NCBI GenBank assembly: GCA_052389435.1
Contig: JBQTIB010000004.1
Location: 1-64,000, forward strand
Reading direction: 5' to 3'
Origin: JBQTKD01 sp052389435
Lineage (GTDB): Bacteria > Actinomycetota > Actinomycetes > Sporichthyales > Sporichthyaceae
Length of the DNA stretch: 64,000 nucleotides
Shown: one piece after another, positions 50,670 to 57,957 of the stretch
Layout of the letters: each line of letters begins with the position of its first letter
How positions within the stretch are numbered: the stretch's first letter is position 1
Made by a program: the position numbers and the translations under genes
Notes under the pieces: generated by a model
Told to the model about the DNA's origin: nothing
Databases searched by the model: none
The model's input: only the letters and a program-made list of their open reading frames with translations

Positions 50670-51422
50670 CTAGGCGTCGATGAGGGCCATGATCTCGTCG
50701 GAGACGTCGAAGTTGGCGTAGACGTTCTGGACGTCGTCGAGGTCCTCTAGGGCGTCGATGAGCTTGAAGACCTTGCGGGCGGTGTCCTCGTCGATCTCGA
50801 CGTTGACGCTCGGGACGAAGCTCGCGTCGGCGGACTCGTAGTCGATGCCCGCGTCCTGCAGGGCGGTGCGGACCGCGACCATGTCCCGGGGCTCGCTGAT
50901 GACCTCGAAGGCCTCGCCGAGGTTGTTGACCTCCTCCGCGCCGGCTTCGAGGACGGCCATGAGGACGTCGTCCTCGTTCAGGCCCGCGGCCGGGACGATC
51001 ACGACGCCCTTGCGGTTGAACATGAAGGAAACCGAGCCCGGGTCGGCCATCGTGCCGTGGTTGCGGGTGACCGCGACGCGGACCTCGGAGGCCGCGCGGT
51101 TGCGGTTGTCGGTCAGGCACTCGATCAGGACGGCGACGCCGTTGGGGCCGTAGCCCTCGTACATGATCGTCTGCCAGTCGGCGCCGCCGGTCTCGGCGCC
51201 GGAGCCGCGCTTGACGGCGTTGGTGATGTTGTCGTTGGGGACCGAGGACTTCTTCGCCTTCTGAATGGCGTCGAACAGCGTCGGGTTGCCCGCCGGGTCG
51301 CCGCCGCCGGTGCGCGCCGCGACCTCGATGTTCTTGATCAGCTTCGCGAACATCTTGCCGCGCTTGGCGTCGATGACGGCCTTCTTGTGCTTGGTCGTCG
51401 CCCATTTTGAGTGGCCAGACAT
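50670..51422 (-). CDS. yebC: YebC/PmpR-family transcription/translation factor
   Basis: 250 residues. Conserved start MSGHSKWATTKHKKAVIDAKRGKMFAKLIKNIEVAAR, then YEGYGPNGVAVLIECLTDNRNRAASEVR and KGVVIVPAAGLNEDDVLMAVLEAGAEEV. Members bind DNA or assist ribosomes at polyproline stretches; which applies here is not visible. ATG at 51422; the frame extends further left with no protein-like signal. yebC is next to ruvC in most bacteria. Confidence 0.93.
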   Translation of the reverse strand: MSGHSKWATTKHKKAVIDAKRGKMFAKLIKNIEVAARTGGGDPAGNPTLFDAIQKAKKSSVPNDNITNAVKRGSGAETGGADWQTIMYEGYGPNGVAVLIECLTDNRNRAASEVRVAVTRNHGTMADPGSVSFMFNRKGVVIVPAAGLNEDDVLMAVLEAGAEEVNNLGEAFEVISEPRDMVAVRTALQDAGIDYESADASFVPSVNVEIDEDTARKVFKLIDALEDLDDVQNVYANFDVSDEIMALIDA

Positions 51423-51539
51423 GACGCTGCGCTCCTGCGGTCTCGATTGGCGCGGAGGAACCGGGTGCCCCCGCCCGCGAATTCTAACGAGCGGGCCCGA
51501 TGCGCCCGGTGGCGGACGTCGGCGCGGCCCGCCCGCCCG

Positions 51540-51665
51540 GGGCCTCCCAACCGACGTGGTGCCCGCACCACACTTCCTCGGACACCCCGACCCGCACGGG
51601 TCGGCGCAGCCGGGGCGTCCGGACAGAGGTGGCACCGGGACCGCGTTTCCTCGGACACTCGGGCC
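51540..51665. repeat. Two-copy diverged repeat between yebC and pdxT
   Basis: A unit containing TTCCTCGGACAC and CCG-CC-GC--GG recurs at about 51570-51610 and 51645-51665, with GACGTGGTGCCCGCACC/GAGGTGGCACCGGGACC ahead of each. Identity is moderate, so this is a weak tandem duplication in the 266-base gap (51423-51688). Confidence 0.4.
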
Positions 51666-51688
51666 GGCGCGGTGGGACCGACGCAGCG

Positions 51689-52288
51689 TCAGATGCCGCG
51701 CACCAGTGCCACGAAATAGCGGTGGACCCGGTCGTCGCCGGTGAGCTCGGGATGGAAGCTGGTCGCGAGCAGCGGCCCCTGCCGCACCGCGACGATGCGC
51801 TCCCGCACCGATGCGAGCACCTCGACGTCCCGGCCGACGGACTGGACGTCCGGCGCGCGGATGAACACGGCGCGCAGGGGGTCGGGGTCGGCGGCGAAGC
51901 TCAGGTCGGTCTCGAAGGAGTCGACCTGACGCCCGAAGGCGTTGCGCCGTACGACGACGTCGAGCCCGCCGATCGTCTCCTGACCCTCGATGCCGTCGAC
52001 GATCCGATCGGCCAGCAGGATCATCCCCGCGCAGGAACCGTAGACGGGCAGGCCCCGCTTCACCGCCCGGCGCAGCGGTTCGAGCAGGTCGAAGGCGGCA
52101 GCGAGTTTGACGATCGTCGTGGACTCCCCACCCGGGAGCACCAGCCCGTCGACGGCGGCCAGTTCGCTGCTGCGGCGCACCGGGACGGCCCGTGCCCCGG
52201 CGGATTCGAGCAGGGCCACGTGCTCCCGCACGTCGCCCTGCAGTGCCAGCACTCCGATCGTGGGCCGGCGGTCGGTCGTGCCGCTCAC
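51689..52288 (-). CDS. pdxT: Pyridoxal 5'-phosphate synthase glutaminase subunit PdxT
   Basis: 199 residues; supplies ammonia to PdxS for PLP synthesis. IGVLALQGDVREHVALLESAGA, the oxyanion loop VLPGGESTTIVKL, the nucleophile in GSCAGMILLA and the His-Glu pair in TSFHPELTGD. GTG at 52288 overlaps the toxin stop (GTGA). It normally follows pdxS; here a VapBC module separates them. Confidence 0.94.
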   Translation of the reverse strand: MSGTTDRRPTIGVLALQGDVREHVALLESAGARAVPVRRSSELAAVDGLVLPGGESTTIVKLAAAFDLLEPLRRAVKRGLPVYGSCAGMILLADRIVDGIEGQETIGGLDVVVRRNAFGRQVDSFETDLSFAADPDPLRAVFIRAPDVQSVGRDVEVLASVRERIVAVRQGPLLATSFHPELTGDDRVHRYFVALVRGI

Positions 52289-52683
52289 GCCGTGATGCGT
52301 TCGATGCCGGCGACCGCGTCGAAGCCGCGGTCGAAGCTGAGGATCCGCTCGATGCCCGCCTGCCGCATGACCGCGAGGTGCAGGGCGTCGCGCGCGGACA
52401 GTGTGGGGTGGGCGTTGGCCAGGTCCCTCGCCGCGTCCAGATGTGGCCGCTCGATCGGCAGGACCGCCTCGGCCAGAGCGTCGAGGGTGTCGAAGGCGAT
52501 GGTGATGCTGGACTGGCGCCGGATCGCGAGGTAGCGGTGCAGGATCTCCTGGTAGACCTCCACGTCGGTGACCATCCGGTCGCCGTTGCCGACCAGGCGG
52601 CGCACCACCGCTGCCACGTGGGCCCTGCGGGCGTCGTCGTCGCCGACGAGGTACATCGGGATGTTCGAGTCCAGGAAGATCAC
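52285..52683 (-). CDS. vapC: PIN-domain ribonuclease toxin (VapC), module 3
   Basis: 132 residues. VIFLDSNIPMYLVG (first Asp), VTDVEVYQEILHRY (Glu), LSARDALHLAVM (Asp) and ILSFDRGFDAV (last Asp): the PIN quartet is complete. The GTG start overlaps the RHH antitoxin stop, and the stop overlaps the pdxT start, so pdxT is translated from a toxin-containing message. Confidence 0.87.
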   Translation of the reverse strand: MIFLDSNIPMYLVGDDDARRAHVAAVVRRLVGNGDRMVTDVEVYQEILHRYLAIRRQSSITIAFDTLDALAEAVLPIERPHLDAARDLANAHPTLSARDALHLAVMRQAGIERILSFDRGFDAVAGIERITA

Positions 52684-52949
52684 GGCAGGTCGGGCAGCCA
52701 GTCGGCCCGACGCGCGGCGTCGATCTCCTCGAGCATCTGCTCGATGTCGACCTCGGGACCGCCGTTGTAGGCGACGGCACGTTGAATCGCGGCGAGCTTG
52801 CGCTCGACGTCCCCGGTCGAGCGCGACCGCTCCGCGGCCCGCAGGGTTTGGCGCACCCACTCGGACAGCGTCAGCCCCTCGCGTTCGGCGACGGCGCCGA
52901 AACGTTCGAGTTCGGCGTCGTCGACGACGACCTGCAAGCGCTTACTCAC
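52680..52949 (-). CDS. vapB: Ribbon-helix-helix antitoxin (VapB), module 3
   Basis: 89 residues. KRLQVVVDDAELERFGAVAEREGLTLSEWVRQTL is a ribbon-helix-helix DNA-binding domain; the acidic C-terminal half (PEVDIEQMLEEIDAAR) should bind the PIN toxin. The GTG at 52949 is 7 bases from the TATACT -10 box at 52961-52956, so the transcript may be leaderless. Unlike modules 1 and 2, which use Phd/YefM antitoxins. Confidence 0.88.
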   Translation of the reverse strand: MSKRLQVVVDDAELERFGAVAEREGLTLSEWVRQTLRAAERSRSTGDVERKLAAIQRAVAYNGGPEVDIEQMLEEIDAARRADWLPDLP

Positions 52950-52955
52950 CCCGGT

Positions 52956-52961
52956 AGTATA
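52956..52961 (-). promoter_or_regulatory. -10 box for VapBC module 3
   Basis: TATACT on the minus strand, the only near-consensus -10 seen in this gap, lies between the pdxS stop (52989) and the antitoxin GTG (52949). Its predicted start site is at or next to the start codon. No matching -35 element. Confidence 0.5.
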
Positions 52962-52988
52962 ACCGACTCGCCCCCGGGGTAGGGCTGG

Positions 52989-53891
52989 TCACCAGCCGCG
53001 CTCGGCCAGGCGGTGCGGGACGGGGATGTCGGCGACGTTGATGCCGACCATGGCCTCGCCGAGGCCCCGGGAGACCTTCGCGAGGACGTCCGGGTCGTCG
53101 TAGAAGGTGGTGGCCTTCACGATCGCCTCGGCGCGCTGCGCCGGATTGCCGGACTTGAAGATGCCCGAGCCGACGAACACCCCGTCCGCGCCGAGCTGCA
53201 TCATCATCGCCGCGTCGGCCGGGGTCGCGATGCCGCCCGCGGTGAACAGCACGACGGGCAGGCGCCCGGCCTGGGCCACCTCGACGACCAGGTCGTAGGA
53301 GGCCGCCATCTCCTTGGCCGCGACGTAGAGCTCGTCCTCGGACAGCGAGGTCAACCGGCGGATCTCGCCGCGGATGGTGCGCATGTGCGTGACGGCGTTG
53401 GAGACGTCGCCGGTGCCGGCCTCGCCCTTGGAGCGGATCATCGTCGCGCCCTCGTTGATGCGCCGCAGGGCCTCGCCGAGGTTCGTCGCGCCGCACACGA
53501 AGGGCACGGTGAAGCGGGTCTTGTCGATGTGGTGGGCGTAGTCCGCCGGGGTGAGGACCTCGGACTCGTCGATGTAGTCCACGCCGAGGGACTGCAGGAT
53601 CTGCGCCTCGACGAAGTGCCCGATGCGGGCCTTGGCCATCACCGGAATCGACACGGCGGCCTTGATGCCCTCGATCATGTCCGGGTCCGACATGCGGGAG
53701 ACGCCACCCTGCGCGCGGATGTCCGCGGGGACGCGCTCGAGGGCCATGACGGCGACCGCGCCCGCGTCCTCGGCGATCTTCGCCTGCTCGGCCGTGACGA
53801 CGTCCATGATCACACCGCCCTTGAGCTGCTCGGCCATCCCGCGCTTGACGCGCGAGGTGCCGTGGACGGGGGTCTGCTCGGTGCCGCTCAA
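52989..53891 (-). CDS. pdxS: Pyridoxal 5'-phosphate synthase subunit PdxS
   Basis: 300 residues; builds PLP from R5P, G3P and glutamine-derived ammonia. RVKRGMAEQLKGGVIMDVVTAEQAKIAEDAGAVAVMAL, the ribose-phosphate lysines in the KRGMAEQ and IPVMAKARIGH segments, and GGIATPADAAMMMQLGADGVFVGSGIFKS are clear. The TTG at 53891 is chosen because GAAGGA lies 7 bases upstream and the resulting protein matches Streptomyces PdxS at its start. A candidate -10 (TAGAAT, minus strand 53934-53929) precedes it. Confidence 0.94.
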   Translation of the reverse strand: MSGTEQTPVHGTSRVKRGMAEQLKGGVIMDVVTAEQAKIAEDAGAVAVMALERVPADIRAQGGVSRMSDPDMIEGIKAAVSIPVMAKARIGHFVEAQILQSLGVDYIDESEVLTPADYAHHIDKTRFTVPFVCGATNLGEALRRINEGATMIRSKGEAGTGDVSNAVTHMRTIRGEIRRLTSLSEDELYVAAKEMAASYDLVVEVAQAGRLPVVLFTAGGIATPADAAMMMQLGADGVFVGSGIFKSGNPAQRAEAIVKATTFYDDPDVLAKVSRGLGEAMVGINVADIPVPHRLAERGW

Positions 53892-53928
53892 GATGGGTCC
53901 TTCAGAAAGCCGGCGGGGATACGGCCCC

Positions 53929-53934
53929 ATTCTA
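53929..53934 (-). promoter_or_regulatory. Possible -10 box for pdxS
   Basis: TAGAAT on the minus strand, about 38 bases before the TTG start. No good -35. The upstream 200 bases of the gap (53940-54145) hold no gene or other recognisable structure. Confidence 0.3.
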
Positions 53935-54145
53935 GGTAGCCGGACGCGGGCAGGACCCCCGCAAGCCTCCCGCCAGGGGGTAACGAGCGCCACCTCCCCC
54001 GACCTGGCTCGGCGGGGACCGAAACGGGTCGGGCATTCGCGAAAGGCACCTTCCCGGGTCCCGAGCGCGGGCAAAACTGCACTCCGCGGATGGACGACGC
54101 AGCCCGCTCATCGACGAGCGGCCGGGAACGTGCCGGAGTTGGCGG

Positions 54146-54688
54146 TCACAGCGTGCGGGCGAGGCAGTCGGGCGGGACGTCGTCGCATTCGAAGGTCACC
54201 GGTTCGGGGGCGTGACCGGCCAGGCGCAGGTAGCGGACGTGTCGCTTTCTGCGGACGGCGCGCGTGGCGCGGACGGCGTCGTTGTGGAAGCGACGCGCCA
54301 TGACCACGCGGTGGGCCGAGGCGTCGAGTTCGACGAGCAGTGCCTCCCCGGCGCGGTCCGCTCGCAACTCCTGCGCCTGCCCCTGCTGATCGAGCGCGGC
54401 GCGCAGCGCGCGGGAGAGGTCGGACTCGGCCTGTTCCCGCTCCGGATCCGCGGCCTCGCGGGCCTCGTGGGCCGCGTCCGCGATGAGCAGCGCGGCGGCC
54501 GGGTCCAGCAGCCCGCACGTCGCCAGTTCCATCGCCACCGCCGAGCGCCGCACCAACTGCGCGTCCAGCGCGGAGCGAGCCGACTCGATCCGATTGTGCA
54601 GCCGGTCCAGCCGCCCCGCCGTCCAGCTCAGGTAGAACCCGACCAGTGCCGCGGCCAGCACCAGCCAGACGAGTTCGTGCAGCAACAC
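54146..54688 (-). CDS. Membrane-anchored hypothetical protein
   Basis: 180 residues. The start helix LLHELVWLVLAAALVGFYLSWTAGRLD anchors it, and the rest is a long helical, Ala/Arg/Glu-rich cytosolic part (RIESARSALDAQLVRRSAVAMELA, SDLSRALRAALDQQGQAQELRADRAGEALL) with a basic LRLAGHAP tail. The GTG is one base past the mannosyltransferase stop, so it belongs to that operon. It resembles the LemA/NUDIX-neighbour small membrane proteins near pimA in other actinobacteria, but I cannot assign it. Confidence 0.68.
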   Translation of the reverse strand: MLLHELVWLVLAAALVGFYLSWTAGRLDRLHNRIESARSALDAQLVRRSAVAMELATCGLLDPAAALLIADAAHEAREAADPEREQAESDLSRALRAALDQQGQAQELRADRAGEALLVELDASAHRVVMARRFHNDAVRATRAVRRKRHVRYLRLAGHAPEPVTFECDDVPPDCLARTL

Positions 54689-54689
54689 C

Positions 54690-56084
54690 TCAGGTTCCGG
54701 AGCTCTGCCGGTCGGCGAGGGCGACGAGGCGAGCGAAGCGAGAAGTCGGTTCGGCGACGACCACGGCGGCATCCGGCCGGCTGCGGCCCTCGCCGGCGGC
54801 ATCTGGCCGGCTGCGGCCCTCGCCGGCGGCATCCGGCCGGCTGCGGCCCTCGCCGGCGGTGACCGTCTCGTAGACGGCCAGCACGTCGCGCACGACGGTC
54901 GCCCAGTCGTAGCGGCCCACCGAGGCCGACGCCGCCGCAGCCTGCTTGGCGCGGCGCTCCGGGTCGTCGAGCAGCGCGGCAATGCCGGCCGCGAGGGCGT
55001 CGGAGTCCCCGACCGCGACGAGCGTCCCGCACTCCCCGTCCTCCAGCACGCGCCGGAAGGCGTCGAGATCCGCGGCGACGACGGGGGTACCGGCGGCCAT
55101 GGCCTCGGTCAGGATGATGCCGAAGCTCTCCCCGCCGGTGTTCGGCGCGACGTAGACGTCCACCGAACGCAGCAGCCGGGCCTTGTCGACCTCGTCGAGC
55201 ATCCCGAGCATCGTGACGCGCTCTCGCGCGGCCGGCGACAGCCCCGCCAGGGCCGGCTCCGCCTCGCCCGGACCGCCGACGAGCAGACGCAGCCGCGGAT
55301 GCGAGGTCACCAGCTTCTCCAGCGCCGCGAGCAGCACCGCGAAACCCTTGCGCGGCTCGTCGAAACGGCCGAGAAAGCCGATCGCCCCGCCCTCGCCGGG
55401 CCAGCCGTCCAGCGGTTCGGCGGAAGCGAACCGGGCGACGGCGACACCGTTGGGAATGAGGATCGCGTCCCCGCCGAGGTGTTCCACCAGGGTGCGCCGG
55501 GCGGGCTCGGACACGGCGATCCGCGCCGTGATCCGTTCCAGGAACGGCTGGAGAAAGCCGTGGGCGGCGGCCATCGCCCGGGACCGTTCGTTGGAGGTGT
55601 GGAACGTCCCGACGATCGGCCCGCTCGCGCCCCAGCAGGCGAGCAGGGACAGGCTCGGGGCCGTCGGTTCGTGAACGTGCAGAACGTCGAACTCGCCGTC
55701 GGCCACCCAGCGGCGCACCCGCGCGCGGCTCACCGGACCGAACGCCACCCGGGCCACGGATCCGTTGAACGGCACCGGCACCGCACGCCCGGCCGGGACC
55801 ACCCAGTCGGGAACCTCGCCCACGGCTTCGGAATCGACCGGGGCCAGCACGGACACGAAATGCCCCCGGTCCATCAGTGCCTCGGCGAGGTCGGCGATGT
55901 GCGCCTGCACTCCCCCGGGCACGTCCCAGGAGTACGGACAGACCAGGCCGACGCGCAGCGCGCGGCCGTCGGCAGCCCGCTGCGCAGCCTCCGGCCCCTC
56001 GCCCAGTGCTCGCTCCACGCCGTCGAGGGTGCCCGTCGCGCGCTCCGACTCCTCGCCGGTGCCCGGCTCGGCGCCGTGGCTCAC
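54690..56084 (-). CDS. pimA: PimA-like phosphatidylinositol alpha-mannosyltransferase (GT4)
   Basis: 464 residues. Core begins near residue 42 (ALRVGLVCPYSWDVPGGVQAHIADLAEALMDRGH) and runs to about 415. GT4 features: HVHEPTAPSLSLLA, GTFHTSNERSRAMAAA, PNGVAVARFA, GFLGRFDEPRKGFAVLLAAL, and the GESFGIILTEAMAAGTPVVA Glu-X7-Glu motif. First mannose onto PI in PIM synthesis. A ~40-residue Arg/Glu-rich N-extension and a C-terminal triplicate of AGEGRSRPDA are unusual. GTG overlaps the patA stop (GTGA). Confidence 0.85.
   Translation of the reverse strand: MSHGAEPGTGEESERATGTLDGVERALGEGPEAAQRAADGRALRVGLVCPYSWDVPGGVQAHIADLAEALMDRGHFVSVLAPVDSEAVGEVPDWVVPAGRAVPVPFNGSVARVAFGPVSRARVRRWVADGEFDVLHVHEPTAPSLSLLACWGASGPIVGTFHTSNERSRAMAAAHGFLQPFLERITARIAVSEPARRTLVEHLGGDAILIPNGVAVARFASAEPLDGWPGEGGAIGFLGRFDEPRKGFAVLLAALEKLVTSHPRLRLLVGGPGEAEPALAGLSPAARERVTMLGMLDEVDKARLLRSVDVYVAPNTGGESFGIILTEAMAAGTPVVAADLDAFRRVLEDGECGTLVAVGDSDALAAGIAALLDDPERRAKQAAAASASVGRYDWATVVRDVLAVYETVTAGEGRSRPDAAGEGRSRPDAAGEGRSRPDAAVVVAEPTSRFARLVALADRQSSGT
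54765..54854 (-). repeat. Three-copy 30-bp tandem repeat inside pimA
   Basis: Units at 54765-54794, 54795-54824 and 54825-54854 differ at a single base (C/T). The 30-base period gives three copies of a 10-residue unit, AGEGRSRPDA, near the PimA C-terminus. Confidence 0.9.
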
Positions 56085-57064
56085 GACTCGGCCGGCGTCC
56101 GGCCCAGGCTGCCGACGTGTCGCAGCCGGGCGTCGTCGGGCCAGATCCGCTGGAGCATGTGCCAGTCCTGCGGATGGGCCGCGATCTCCCGCCCGAAGAC
56201 GTCGGCCAGCTGCTGGGTCATCGCGGCGATGCGCTCGCTGCGGGTGCCGGAGGTCGGCTGCTCGATACGGGGGTGCATGCGCAGGCGCATCTTCTTGCCG
56301 TCGAAGGACAGCGTGGTCGGGACCAGGGCCGCCCCGGTGCCGACGGACAGCGCCGCGGGCCCGGCGGGCATCTTGGCCTTGGCGCCGAAGAAGTCGACCT
56401 CGACACCGGCCTCGGTCAGATCCCGATCGGCGACCAGGCAGACGATCTTTCCGTCGCGCAGGCGGGCGGCGAGCGTCGCGAGCACGGTCGAGCCGCTGTT
56501 CTTCTCCAGCGCCAGGACCTCCATGCCCAGCCCGACGCGATAGTCGACGAACGCCTCGAAGAGCGCGGCGGGCTTGAGCTTTTCGGCCACGGTCGTGAAC
56601 GGGTACCCGGCACCGGTCATCCACGCGCCGGCGAGATCCCAGTTTCCGCAGTGCGGCAGCGCGAGGACGACGCCGACGCCGACGTCGAGCTGCTCCTGCA
56701 GGTGGTGGATGCCCTCGGGCGCGACCCGGGCCGCCACCTGCTCCGGCGTCCACGACGGCAGCCGGAAGCTTTCCGACCAGTACCGCAGGTAGGACCGCAT
56801 CCCGGCCCTGGACAGCTCGCGGACCCGCGGGTCGGTGGCCTCGGTCCCGAGGACTCGGGCAAGGTTGCGCTCGAGTTGGACGACGCCGCGACCCCGCCGG
56901 GCCCAGATGCGATCGGCGATGAACGCGAAGGCACGGTCCGCGACCGGCTCCGGCAGCCGGCGCACCACGCGCCAGCCGAGAAGGTAGGCGGGCGCGACGG
57001 CCCGCTCGGCCAGGGAGGTCCGTGGGCGAGGCGCGGGCGGCCGTGCGGTGGAGGCCAGAGTCAT
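56081..57064 (-). CDS. Phosphatidylinositol mannoside acyltransferase (PatA-like)
   Basis: 327 residues; HtrB/LpxL-type acyltransferase that acylates the PIM mannose on the cytosolic membrane face. The HxxxxD-like motif is LALPHCGNWDLAGAW, followed by TVAEKLKPAALFEAFVDYR, LVADRDLTEAGVEVDFFG and the C-terminal QDWHMLQRIWP. N-terminal hydrophobic part around residues 24-40. ATG overlaps the pgsA stop (ATGA); pgsA-patA-pimA is the conserved order. Confidence 0.9.
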   Translation of the reverse strand: MTLASTARPPAPRPRTSLAERAVAPAYLLGWRVVRRLPEPVADRAFAFIADRIWARRGRGVVQLERNLARVLGTEATDPRVRELSRAGMRSYLRYWSESFRLPSWTPEQVAARVAPEGIHHLQEQLDVGVGVVLALPHCGNWDLAGAWMTGAGYPFTTVAEKLKPAALFEAFVDYRVGLGMEVLALEKNSGSTVLATLAARLRDGKIVCLVADRDLTEAGVEVDFFGAKAKMPAGPAALSVGTGAALVPTTLSFDGKKMRLRMHPRIEQPTSGTRSERIAAMTQQLADVFGREIAAHPQDWHMLQRIWPDDARLRHVGSLGRTPAES

Positions 57065-57699
57065 GTCTCCACCGATCCCGCGGCCGTCGCGGCGTCCTTG
57101 ACCAGCGCCTGCTGCCGGACCATCAGAATTCGCTGCACCACTGTGATGGTGGACGCCACGGCCAGGACGATCAACGCGACGCGCAGGACCCCGGGCACAC
57201 CGATGCCGTCGAAGCCGGCCGCGACGAGAATCAGCACCAGTCGGTCCGAGCGTTCGGCGATCCCGCCCGCGGCCTGCATCCCGAGGCTTTCGGCACGGGC
57301 GCGGGCGTAGGAGACGATCGACCCGGCGGAGAGGTTGTAGAGGCACAGGGCGGCCATCAGATCGTTCTCGCCGCCGCCGGCGAACCACATGGCCAGGCCC
57401 GCGAACACCGCGGCGTCGCCGAACCGGTCGAGCGTGGAGTCGAGGTAGGCCCCCCAGACCGACGAGCGACCCGTCATGCGCGCCATGGTGCCGTCGACGA
57501 TGTCGGAGAACACGAACGCGGTGATGACCATCGTTCCCCAGAAGAACTCGCCGCGGGGGAACAGCACGAGTGCGCCCGCCATCACGCCGAGCGTGCCGAC
57601 GATCGTCACGACGTCCGGACTCACCCCGGCGCGTACCAGCGCCCGGGCTACCGGGGTGAACACGCGGTTGAAGAACGCGCGCGCGTACTTGTTGAGCAC
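57061..57699 (-). CDS. pgsA: Phosphatidylinositol phosphate synthase (CDP-alcohol transferase)
   Basis: 212 residues, about six helices. CDP-alcohol signature DIVDGTMARMTGRSSVWGAYLDSTLDRFGD fits D-x2-D-G-x2-A-R-x8-G-x3-D-x3-D with all acids present. It links CDP-diacylglycerol and inositol phosphate for PI synthesis. First gene of the PIM operon. Confidence 0.93.
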   Translation of the reverse strand: MLNKYARAFFNRVFTPVARALVRAGVSPDVVTIVGTLGVMAGALVLFPRGEFFWGTMVITAFVFSDIVDGTMARMTGRSSVWGAYLDSTLDRFGDAAVFAGLAMWFAGGGENDLMAALCLYNLSAGSIVSYARARAESLGMQAAGGIAERSDRLVLILVAAGFDGIGVPGVLRVALIVLAVASTITVVQRILMVRQQALVKDAATAAGSVET

Positions 57700-57957
57700 G
57701 ACACCCTTTCGTGTGAGCGCGAGCCCGCGAGCGCCGCGTCCGGAGCGCGCGAGTGGCAGCGTCGCGGTCGATCAAATCGTACGGCGGACCGATTGATAAC
57801 CCCCGCACCCTTGCCGCGACCCCCGCATCGGGTGTCTTCTGCTTAGGCGTGGTGTGAGTCACGCCACGCGCTGGCAAGTCGACATCCAAGGAGCCCTTTC
57901 GCACCGACGTCCCCCTCGCGATGCGACGGCTCCCAGCCCACAAGGAGGTGGAGCTAC
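57700..57957. promoter_or_regulatory. Divergent region between the PI synthase and EF-G-like genes
   Basis: 258 bases. AAGGAGGTGG (57939-57948) is an unusually strong ribosome binding site for the EF-G-like ATG at 57958. GGCGTG...CACGCC (57847-57866) forms a 6-bp hairpin. No clear -10/-35. Confidence 0.4.
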
